This document shows positions 1 through 5,955 of a stretch of DNA of 10,934 bases, piece after piece. The number at the start of each line of letters is the position of its first letter. The first letter of the stretch is position 1. A model generated the notes under the pieces. The model ran no database searches, was not told where the DNA came from, and was given only the letters and a program-made list of their open reading frames with translations. Both the position numbers and the translations under genes were made by a program. Source of the stretch: Proteobacteria bacterium UBA1844 (GTDB lineage Bacteria > Pseudomonadota > Gammaproteobacteria > Steroidobacterales > Woeseiaceae); contig DDIS01000191.1 in NCBI GenBank assembly GCA_002338615.1, forward strand, positions 1 to 10,934, read 5' to 3'.

Positions 1-42
1 CAGCCGCAGCGGCTAGTCCGGGTTTGCTGGCCCCACTACTTG

Positions 43-92
43 CTAATGTAACCTTAATGTCGCTTGACTAGTCTGGGTGCCTCGACAATCAA
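43..92 (+). promoter_or_regulatory. Candidate response-regulator operator and weak promoter upstream of ygiW
   Basis: TAATGT occurs at 44-49 and again at 55-60, an 11-nt step or one helical turn. A related CTTGA word starts at 63. OmpR-family regulators such as QseB and PmrA bind tandem half-sites with about this spacing, often CTTAA-like, and CTTAA is present at 53-57. TTGACT at 64-69 matches a -35 box at five of six positions, but no good -10 follows (only an AATCAA/GACAAT-like stretch at 84-92), which would suit an activated promoter. The assignment to the regulator encoded at 667-1323 is inference. Confidence 0.35.
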
Positions 93-109
93 AACCAGAG
101 GCAAGATCG

Positions 110-463
110 ATGAAGACTATATTGACATTATTGGCGTTTTTCTCAATTGCAGCGGCCGCACAGGCCGACACAGGTGCTGGCGGCTTTCAAGGCCCCGACG
201 GCCGCAGTCTCGTGACAGCCGCAGAGGTCGAAGGCCTGGCAGACGATACACAAGTCAGGCTGCTTGGTTATATCGTGCGAAAGACTGGAGACGAGGAATA
301 CGAATTTAAAGACGACTCCGGCACGCTCATCGTCGAAATTGACGATGACGACTGGCGCGGTGTCAACGTCTCCCCAGGCGACAAAGTGCAACTGACGGGC
401 GAAGTCGACAAGGAATGGAATCGTACTGAAGTAGAAGTGGATTCCGTACAATTGGCAGAGTAG
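110..463 (+). CDS. ygiW: YgiW/YdeI family periplasmic OB-fold stress protein
   Basis: The product is 117 aa. Residues 1-20 form a signal peptide (MKT start, hydrophobic core, AQA before the likely cleavage), so the protein should be periplasmic. The mature part carries the family signatures GGFQGP, LADDTQVRLLGYIV, EYEFKDDSGT and GEVDKEWN, and aligns by eye over its whole length with E. coli YgiW, a single bacterial OB-fold (BOF) domain linked to stress tolerance. It is very acidic, with a four-Asp run in the middle. The ATG at 110 is preferred over a GTG at 77 because AGAGG lies 8 nt before it and the signal peptide begins there. A QseBC-type pair follows; ygiW neighbours qseBC in E. coli and is co-transcribed with it in Aggregatibacter. 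The biochemical role of the family is not settled. Confidence 0.88.
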   Translation: MKTILTLLAFFSIAAAAQADTGAGGFQGPDGRSLVTAAEVEGLADDTQVRLLGYIVRKTGDEEYEFKDDSGTLIVEIDDDDWRGVNVSPGDKVQLTGEVDKEWNRTEVEVDSVQLAE

Positions 464-666
464 CCATTTCGGACCAATGGATCTGGCCACACCGGGGGTC
501 CGCGCGGCAGCAACGGACGGACTGCTCGCGGCCCCTTCGCTTATGCCAGAGAGGACCCTGACAGCCTGTTGAAAACGTCCTGGCCGGCACGATACAGCGT
601 TGCGAATCGGCTCACGATCAAAGCAAGATTGTTGCATTTACTGAAGCGCCATCTGGATAGCTGCCT

Positions 667-1323
667 GTGTACTTACTGCTCGTCGAAGACGACCTCAATC
701 TGGGCAAGGCCCTGCTCAAACTGCTGCAGCCGCACTATCGCATGCATTGGGTGCGTAGCTTGCAGGCCGCCAGGGAGTACATGGCCGTTGCCGACTACGA
801 CGCCGTCTTGCTCGATCTGGGCCTGCCCGACGGCGATGGCGTGGAATGGCTGCATACCCTGCGCAGGGCGGGCGCGCAATTGCCGGTGTTGATTCTATCT
901 GCACGCGATGCGCTCGACGATCGCGTTCGCGGGCTGGATACTGGCGCTGATGACTACCTGGTCAAGCCGTTTGAAGCGGATGAACTCCTCGCGCGAATTC
1001 GCGTTTTGCTGCGCCGCAAGTCGGGCGCAGCGCAGTCGCGGCTCACGGCCGGGGACTTGAGCTTTTCTGCCGACCACCAGCAGTTCTACCTGCATGACGA
1101 AGCGATCGATCTCCCGCCGAAGGAATATCAGATACTTGCGGTCCTCATTCAGGCACGCGATAAAACCGTCAGCAGGGAACGTCTTTCCCAGCAATTGTAT
1201 GGCTTGGGGCAGGGCACGGACTCGAACACCCTGGACGTGCATATGCACATGCTGCGCAAGATCGTTGGCAAGGAACGCATCGTCACGGTACGTGGTCTTG
1301 GTTACCGGTTACTGAGCCAATGA
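667..1323 (+). CDS. OmpR/QseB-like response regulator
   Basis: This 218-aa protein has an N-terminal receiver domain (about 1-115) and a C-terminal winged-helix DNA-binding domain (about 126-216). Receiver residues are all present: acidic pair D8/D9 in LVEDD, phosphoacceptor D50 in LLDLGLPDGDG, S78 in ILSARD and K100 in LVKPF. The effector domain ends in the typical SNTLDVHMHMLRK and TVRGLGYRL motifs. The LSARDALDDRVRGLDTGADDYLVKPF stretch resembles QseB and PmrA. The start is GTG at 667, which gives the usual receiver N-terminus; the only ribosome site is a weak GGA at 655-657. The stop overlaps the kinase start (ATGA at 1320-1323), so the two are translationally coupled. It probably controls its own region, including ygiW and the receptor gene, which is inference from position. 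I do not assign qseB versus pmrA. Confidence 0.93.
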   Translation: MYLLLVEDDLNLGKALLKLLQPHYRMHWVRSLQAAREYMAVADYDAVLLDLGLPDGDGVEWLHTLRRAGAQLPVLILSARDALDDRVRGLDTGADDYLVKPFEADELLARIRVLLRRKSGAAQSRLTAGDLSFSADHQQFYLHDEAIDLPPKEYQILAVLIQARDKTVSRERLSQQLYGLGQGTDSNTLDVHMHMLRKIVGKERIVTVRGLGYRLLSQ

Positions 1324-2624
1324 AAATTCGCCTGTCACGCATTGCACTATTACTGGCATTCAGCACGGTCCTGACCGGGGTGGCGGGTGTTGCGGCCACC
1401 TACATCGTGGCAAAAGATGAATTTCGCGAGTTGCTCGAGGACGATCTGAAATCGCAAAGCCGGCTTTTATCGAAGTTGCTGGCGTCGGACGCCAATGCGC
1501 TGACGAACAAAGAGCTGACACAGCTGCTCAGCGATGTGTTTGAGGAAGACGATGAAGATACGCTGTGGGTGAATGTCTACGATCGGCACAGCGGGCAGCT
1601 GGCCAGCAACCTGCGACACGAGCTGCCGGCACCGGACGGAGATCACCATGAGCTGACACTGCAACTGGATGGCCACACGTGGGAGGGCCGGCAGCGCGAG
1701 GAAGGTCCGCTGCTGGTACAGCTTCTGCGACGCGATGACTATCTCGAACATGTGCGAGAGGAGGTTCTGGAAGATATTGCAACGCCGGTTCTGGCCGTGG
1801 GAGCGATAAATCTGCTGTTACTGGCGACGTTTATAGCTATGGTGCTGCGGCCGGTCACGCGCCTGAGCCGACAAATAGAAACGCGCAATGCGGATTCGCT
1901 GGAGCCGCTGTCCGTCAAGACATCGACCCTGGAAGTGGCCGTCTTGCGGGATACGGTAAACCGCCTGATCAGCGGGATCGACGAGGTCCTGACCCGGGAG
2001 CGGCAATTCGCAAACGATGTCGCGCATGAACTGCGCACGCCGCTGACGACGCTCAAACTTGAGCTTGCCAGCAACGACCCCGACCTCGAAACATTGAAAT
2101 ACGAAGTCAACCGCTTGACCCAGCTCGTCGGCCAGATGCTGACCCTCGCAAGGGTCGAACAAGCGCATCTGCGGCAGTCGTTCAAAGCGATACAACTGGA
2201 TCAGCTTTGCCTGCGAGAACTGGAGCGCCTCCGACCCCGTATCGATGCGGTCGAAATGCAGGTTCAGACGTCACTGGCGCCATTGACGGTCGCCGGCGAC
2301 GAAGTGTTGCTGGGTTCATTGTTCAGCAATCTGTTATTGAACGTTATCCACCATTGCGCGCCCGGCACGGAGATTGCGGTGAGCCTCGAGCAGGTAACCG
2401 GTGCCGTTCGCCTGAGCGTGGAGGATAACGGACCCGGTATCGAAGCTTCGCAGGTTGAGCGGCTTAACAAAGGCTTCACCCGCATGGACAGCCGCAGCTC
2501 CGGCCATGGCCTGGGCCTCGCTATCTGCCGCAAGATTGCGGAAGTACACGGTGCAACGCTGACTTTCCTCGCACGGGATGACAGTGTGACGGGCTTGCGG
2601 GTGCAGCTGGATTTTCCGGATTAA
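1320..2624 (+). CDS. QseC/PmrB-like sensor histidine kinase
   Basis: This 434-aa inner-membrane kinase has TM1 at about residues 8-30, a periplasmic domain of about 125 aa, TM2 at about 155-176, then a linker with a HAMP-like character. The dimerisation domain carries the H-box FANDVAHELRTPL with phosphorylated H236. The ATPase domain has an N-box (N337 and N341), G1 as EDNGPGIE (369-375) and G2 as GHGLGLA (395-401), so it looks active. The periplasmic part holds an acidic run EEDDEDT (75-81), comparable in character to the acidic patches of PhoQ and PmrB that sense cations. The signal is not known. It overlaps the regulator gene by 4 nt and is followed after 34 nt by the TonB-dependent receptor gene, suggesting one transcript. 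Confidence 0.92.
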   Translation: MKIRLSRIALLLAFSTVLTGVAGVAATYIVAKDEFRELLEDDLKSQSRLLSKLLASDANALTNKELTQLLSDVFEEDDEDTLWVNVYDRHSGQLASNLRHELPAPDGDHHELTLQLDGHTWEGRQREEGPLLVQLLRRDDYLEHVREEVLEDIATPVLAVGAINLLLLATFIAMVLRPVTRLSRQIETRNADSLEPLSVKTSTLEVAVLRDTVNRLISGIDEVLTRERQFANDVAHELRTPLTTLKLELASNDPDLETLKYEVNRLTQLVGQMLTLARVEQAHLRQSFKAIQLDQLCLRELERLRPRIDAVEMQVQTSLAPLTVAGDEVLLGSLFSNLLLNVIHHCAPGTEIAVSLEQVTGAVRLSVEDNGPGIEASQVERLNKGFTRMDSRSSGHGLGLAICRKIAEVHGATLTFLARDDSVTGLRVQLDFPD

Positions 2625-2629
2625 CCGGA
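2615..2629 (+). other. Small hairpin spanning the kinase stop codon
   Basis: TCCGG (2615-2619) and CCGGA (2625-2629) form a perfect five-pair stem whose five-base loop is ATTAA and contains the kinase TAA. No T-run follows, so it is not a convincing terminator. It could act as an RNA processing or stability element between kinase and receptor genes, or be chance. Confidence 0.3.
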
Positions 2630-2658
2630 GTTTAAGGTTCATCTGCCAGACTCGCTGC

Positions 2659-4776
2659 ATGATGAGTACGACAGGGCGACTTGATAAGAGGTTATGGTAC
2701 ACAGCAGCACCGATCAGCCGCGCACTGCCGGTCGCGCGAAGCTGCCGGTTATTGATAGCTGCGCTACTCCTGTGCGCCGGGGTGTCGTCAGTGGCGGCTG
2801 AAGAGCAAAGCAGCGTGCGTGTATTTCCGGTGGAGTTCTTCGCTGATGCCCAGGCACAAACCGCGTACGACATGATCTCGCTGTTGCCGGGATTCACCTT
2901 CGATGCGGGTGATAAAAATGTGCGTGGTTATTCGGGCAGTACCGGCAATGTCCTGATCGATGGCCAGCGACCGGTGAGCAAATTTGACGATCTTGCAAAT
3001 GTACTGCAGCGAATTCCTGCGGCAACGGTAGCCAGGGTAGATCTGATTCGTGGTACTGCAACCGGTATTGATATGCAAGGGCGGTTGCTGGTTGCCAATA
3101 TAGTACGTCGAAACGAGGCGGCAATGGATACAAGTGCGGAGCTGGGACTATATGCTCATGGCGAGGGTCACTGGTTGCCGGAGGGGCGGCTCGAGGCCTC
3201 TCGCCGCTGGGGTGAGCAGCTTGTCGAAGGCTCAGTGCATGCCTACCAGCTTGCGGATGACGATAGTGGCGACGGGTTCCGGCAGCGCACGGATACCGCG
3301 GGCAATGTGACCGATCATGCGCGGTCCAGCCTGTTCGCGGCAGACGAAGGCATGCAGGCGGCGCTCGGGTACGAGCGACCTCTTTTGGACGGCAAACTGC
3401 GGCTCAACACGGTCTTGCTCAGCGAACAAAAGAAAGAAGATGAAGACTTGCGCTTCGATATTCCGATGACCGATAGCGTGGCCATCAGGGAGATCAAGAG
3501 TCACGATGAGATAGAGCTGGGCGCACATTTTGATCGCCCGCTTGGCGGCGATAGCACGCTCAATGTCCTTTTAATCCAGCAGATCAGGCAACAGGACAAA
3601 ACTGAGACGGAGATAACGGATGGTGCCAACGCTGCGTTTACCGAGAACAGCGAATCGGGCGAAACGATCGCGCGGGCAACGATTCGAAATTCCCTGTCAG
3701 GTGGACTTGTGCTCGAATGGGGCGCAGAGCTCGCCTACAATTTTCTGGACAGCAATTTTATCAGCGAGGAAGATGGCAGTCCGGTGTTCGTACCAAACGC
3801 GTCCGTGCATGTGGAAGAAAACCGTGCGGAAGGATTCACCAATGTAAGTTGGGTATCCGGGCCACGGTTAAGCAGCGAGGTCGGAATCGCATTCGAATTC
3901 TCCCGCATCAGCCAGGAAAGCGATGACACGACGAGGAAATCGCTCAGTTATCTGAAGCCAAGAGCAGCGTTGACCTGGACGCCGACTGACGTCGACCAGT
4001 TTCGCTTCCGCTTGCAACGAAACGTCGGGCAACTTGATTTTGACGACTTTGTTTCGTCAGCGGAATTGTCGACAAGCACCCTGAACATCGGCAACACGGA
4101 CCTCGAGCCTTACACAGCGTGGGACCTCACGGCAAACTGGGAGCGACTGTTTTGGCGCGGCGCGATTCTGGTGCTTGGACTGCGACATGCGTGGATGGAT
4201 AAGGTCGTGGACATTATTCCTGTCTACGCGGACACGGATGGCGACGGCGTTGATGAGGTCTACGATGGCCCGGGCAACCTCGGCAAAGGCAGCCTTGACG
4301 AATTCAACCTGGGGCTGGATCTGCCGTTGGACGGGATTGGTATCAGTGGCGGCACTCTCAAAGGCAACGTCGCCTACGTGCGAAGCTCGGTGCGCGACCC
4401 TTTGACCAATGAACGGCGGCCGATGGCGGACACGCAGCAAGCCTGGCAAGGTGAGATGGAATTTACTCAGGACCTGCCGGCGCATCGGCTGCGCTGGGGG
4501 GTGAACCTCAAGCTGGCTGAATCGAAGCCCGAGTATCGCCTGGACGAGACCCGGGTCGAGTGCGAGGATTTCTGGGTCGGCATGTTCGTCAACTACTACT
4601 TAACGGACGCATGGACCGTATCGCTCAGGCTTGAAAACCTGAGCGCTCGCAAGCAACACCTGGCACGTACCCTGTACGACGCTCCGAGAGACACGGGTAA
4701 TGTTGATGCGTACGAAGCGCGGTCCATGGAGTTTTCACCTTACGTGTACCTGCAGGTGCGCTGGCAACGGCATTGA
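2659..4776 (+). CDS. TonB-dependent outer-membrane receptor, substrate unknown
   Basis: The product is 705 aa. The N-terminus has a long basic n-region, a hydrophobic core at about 31-42 and a likely cleavage after VAA at 47, so it is exported. The plug domain spans about 55-155 and shows the usual words LLPGFTFD, NVRGYSG, VLIDGQRPVSK, LQRIPAATVARVDLIRG. The rest is a beta-barrel of alternating amphipathic strands rich in aromatic residues, ending in SPYVYLQVRWQRH. Length fits the family (about 650-850). The plug style is that of a proteobacterial receptor subgroup without an N-terminal carboxypeptidase-like domain. A DTDGDGVDEVYD stretch at 525-536 resembles an EF-hand calcium loop. The start is ATG 2659 or ATG 2662; no strong ribosome site is visible. 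Close linkage to the two-component pair suggests regulated uptake of a nutrient or metal complex, but the ligand cannot be read from sequence. Confidence 0.87.
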   Translation: MMSTTGRLDKRLWYTAAPISRALPVARSCRLLIAALLLCAGVSSVAAEEQSSVRVFPVEFFADAQAQTAYDMISLLPGFTFDAGDKNVRGYSGSTGNVLIDGQRPVSKFDDLANVLQRIPAATVARVDLIRGTATGIDMQGRLLVANIVRRNEAAMDTSAELGLYAHGEGHWLPEGRLEASRRWGEQLVEGSVHAYQLADDDSGDGFRQRTDTAGNVTDHARSSLFAADEGMQAALGYERPLLDGKLRLNTVLLSEQKKEDEDLRFDIPMTDSVAIREIKSHDEIELGAHFDRPLGGDSTLNVLLIQQIRQQDKTETEITDGANAAFTENSESGETIARATIRNSLSGGLVLEWGAELAYNFLDSNFISEEDGSPVFVPNASVHVEENRAEGFTNVSWVSGPRLSSEVGIAFEFSRISQESDDTTRKSLSYLKPRAALTWTPTDVDQFRFRLQRNVGQLDFDDFVSSAELSTSTLNIGNTDLEPYTAWDLTANWERLFWRGAILVLGLRHAWMDKVVDIIPVYADTDGDGVDEVYDGPGNLGKGSLDEFNLGLDLPLDGIGISGGTLKGNVAYVRSSVRDPLTNERRPMADTQQAWQGEMEFTQDLPAHRLRWGVNLKLAESKPEYRLDETRVECEDFWVGMFVNYYLTDAWTVSLRLENLSARKQHLARTLYDAPRDTGNVDAYEARSMEFSPYVYLQVRWQRH

Positions 4777-4862
4777 AATTGGACAATGTCATAGGCGGCT
4801 GCGACGGTCCCCTGCAGGTTTGCGTCTGCCGACTGCTTCACAGGTCTCGATGTTTGCCAGCA

Positions 4863-4891
4863 TTGCCAACGGCATAGGCGTGTGCTAACTA
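4863..4891 (+). promoter_or_regulatory. Weak candidate promoter for the DoxX gene
   Basis: TTGCCA (4863-4868, five of six to the -35 consensus) is followed after 17 nt by TAACTA (4886-4891), a poor -10 that is preceded by an extended TGn (4882-4885 region). This would place the start near 4898 and leave a leader of about 50 nt. The 170-nt gap after the receptor gene makes a separate promoter plausible. Evidence is by eye only. Confidence 0.25.
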
Positions 4892-4946
4892 TGGGGAAGC
4901 TTCAACACGCAGCTAGCCCACGAATAAGAACAGAGGGGACTCAAAA

Positions 4947-5318
4947 ATGTTGTCGATAATGAAAAAATACGAGAACCAAGCCTATGCGCTGATGCGGATT
5001 ACAACGGGCTTCATGTTTCTGTGCCACGGTGCGTCGAAATTCATGACCATGGGGGATGCCGCACGTCCGTTTCATATCCAGTGGATCGCCGCACCTATTG
5101 AGCTTATCGGTGGTGCTTTAGTAATGCTCGGACTGCTTACTGTACCGGCCGCGTTTCTCTGTGCCGGCATGGCTGCTGCCGCTTACTGGGTTGGGCACTT
5201 TCCGCGCGGTAATGTACTGCCCATTTCAAACGGTGGTGACGCGGCTGCACTTTTCGCATTCGTATTTCTCTATATTTCTGCGAAAGGGACTGGCATCTGG
5301 GGTATTGGCAAGGACTGA
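4947..5318 (+). CDS. DoxX family inner-membrane protein
   Basis: This 123-aa protein has four predicted membrane segments at about residues 12-30, 46-65, 67-84 and 97-113. Family landmarks are RITTGFMFLCHGASKF in the first helix, the PIELIGGALVMLGLL segment in the second, and NGGDAAALFAFVFLYISAKG near the end. Length is normal for a single-domain DoxX protein. Family members are linked to redox or sulfur-compound metabolism and oxidative stress, but the function of most, including this one, is unknown. The start at ATG 4947 is supported by GAGGGG at 4933-4938, 8 nt upstream; an internal ATG at 4959 lacks this. It is the last gene of the + strand block, followed by a strong hairpin. Confidence 0.88.
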   Translation: MLSIMKKYENQAYALMRITTGFMFLCHGASKFMTMGDAARPFHIQWIAAPIELIGGALVMLGLLTVPAAFLCAGMAAAAYWVGHFPRGNVLPISNGGDAAALFAFVFLYISAKGTGIWGIGKD

Positions 5319-5335
5319 AAGCGTTTCATAGACTT

Positions 5336-5365
5336 TCAGATGGCGGCGGAACAACCGCCATCTGA
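5336..5365. terminator. Probable terminator between convergent units
   Basis: TCAGATGGCGG (5336-5346) and CCGCCATCTGA (5355-5365) form a perfect 11-pair stem with an 8-nt loop. It begins 17 nt after the DoxX stop and lies between genes that converge, where a bidirectional terminator is expected. Neither flank has a clean T-run (TGGTCTTCTG on +, AAGTC on -), so efficiency as an intrinsic terminator is uncertain. Confidence 0.55.
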
Positions 5366-5435
5366 TGGTCTTCTGCGACCTGTACGCGGCGCGCGACGCA
5401 TCATGGCCTGAGCCGCGCGATGCTGGTGAGAAAAA

Positions 5436-5744
5436 TGGTGGGCCCGCCAGGACTCGAACCTGGGACCAAGGGATTCACTGTATCCACTCATTTCTGAATG
5501 GAGCGGACTATCTCATCACCCTCAACTTAATGGTAGGGGCGGGACGCTCTAGCCTGTTATTAAGAACACTCAAGTTCCCAGGTAGTCTCTGCACCGTCTG
5601 GCGGTGTACCGCCAGCTTGGCTCAGGATTGCCATCAGCCGAACTGCTAAGGTTTCCCTGAATTCATCCCGTTCATTTTGCGACTTTCGACGCAAACGCAC
5701 CTTTTTGATGAGTCCCCTGCTCTAACCAACTGAGCTACAGGCCC
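5436..5744 (-). tRNA. tRNA-Ile(CAU), split by a group I intron
   Basis: The 5' exon is 5744-5708 (37 nt) and the 3' exon 5475-5436 (40 nt). Joined, they give a 77-nt tRNA with every arm intact: acceptor GGGCCTG with CGGGCCC, D-stem GCTC/GAGC, anticodon stem GGGGA/TCCCT, loop CTCATAA, T-arm CCAGG-TTCGAGT-CCTGG, discriminator A, and encoded CCA (5438-5436). The anticodon CAU is at 5710-5708. CAU could mean Met or Ile2, but the pairs C4-G69 and C5-G68 are those TilS uses in E. coli tRNA-Ile2, and the anticodon arm matches E. coli ileX in pattern. ileX also lies downstream of rpoD in E. coli. The C34 would need lysidine modification to read AUA. Five T residues follow the CCA on the transcribed strand. 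Confidence 0.93.
5476..5707 (-). ncRNA. Group I self-splicing intron in the tRNA anticodon loop
   Basis: A 232-nt insertion lies between U36 and A37, directly after the anticodon. P1: exon CAU (5710-5708) pairs with guide GUG (5700-5698), giving the U-G wobble at the 5' splice site. P2: TTTGCG/CGCAAA (5695-5690, 5681-5676) capped by GAAA. P3: CGGGAT/GTCCCG (5670-5665, 5545-5540). P4: TCAGG/CCTGA (5660-5656, 5626-5622), with conserved AAACC and CAA joiners around P5. P6 hairpin: CTGGCGG/CCGCCAG (5615-5609, 5604-5598). P7: GACTA/TAGTC (5587-5583, 5510-5506), preceded by GCAGA. P8: TACC/GGTG (5535-5532, 5520-5517), then six-base J8/7 ATGAGA. P9: CCATTCA/TGAGTGG (5501-5495, 5490-5484) with a GAAA loop. 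The last base is G (5476), as required. Host gene, insertion point and guide match the Azoarcus tRNA-Ile intron. No reading frame for an endonuclease fits inside. Splicing activity is inferred. Confidence 0.92.
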
Positions 5745-5955
5745 ACGTTTTTCCTTTTAAATTTTGCTACTTTCTTTTTCCGGCGGCTCGTCTTTCAGCC
5801 CGGCCTTTCCAAATCTGGTAACGTTCAATCGCCCACATACCCAAGCGCCCCGTACCCGACTCATCGGCGAAGCAGCGCCGCGAAAAGCGAACGCGATTCT
5901 AATAGCGGGTTGCATGGATCCGAAAATTTTTTGTCTATCAGCTGCCCACGTCGCA

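Noticed and set aside
5525..5577. Alternative intron pairing AACTTGA/TTAAGTT as P8
   Set aside because: It would leave P3 without a good 3' partner and give an overlong J8/7; the CGGGAT/GTCCCG P3 with TACC/GGTG P8 leaves a six-base J8/7, as in the Azoarcus intron.
5365..5649. 94-codon + strand reading frame containing GGPARTRTWDQG
   Set aside because: It is the antisense of the tRNA 3' exon and the intron; the GPARTRT phrase is a well-known false translation of tRNA genes.
5476..5707. Possible homing endonuclease in the intron
   Set aside because: The intron is only 232 nt, fully used by ribozyme helices, and has no sense-strand frame of useful length.
5436..5744. Reading the split tRNA as elongator tRNA-Met
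   Set aside because: The CAU anticodon allows it, but C4-G69 and C5-G68, the anticodon arm pattern and the position after rpoD favour tRNA-Ile2; aminoacylation or lysidine data would settle it.
5865..5880. Hairpin CGGCG/CGCCG downstream of rpoD as a terminator
   Set aside because: Only five pairs and no T-run in the transcribed direction, so I do not call termination between rpoD and the tRNA.
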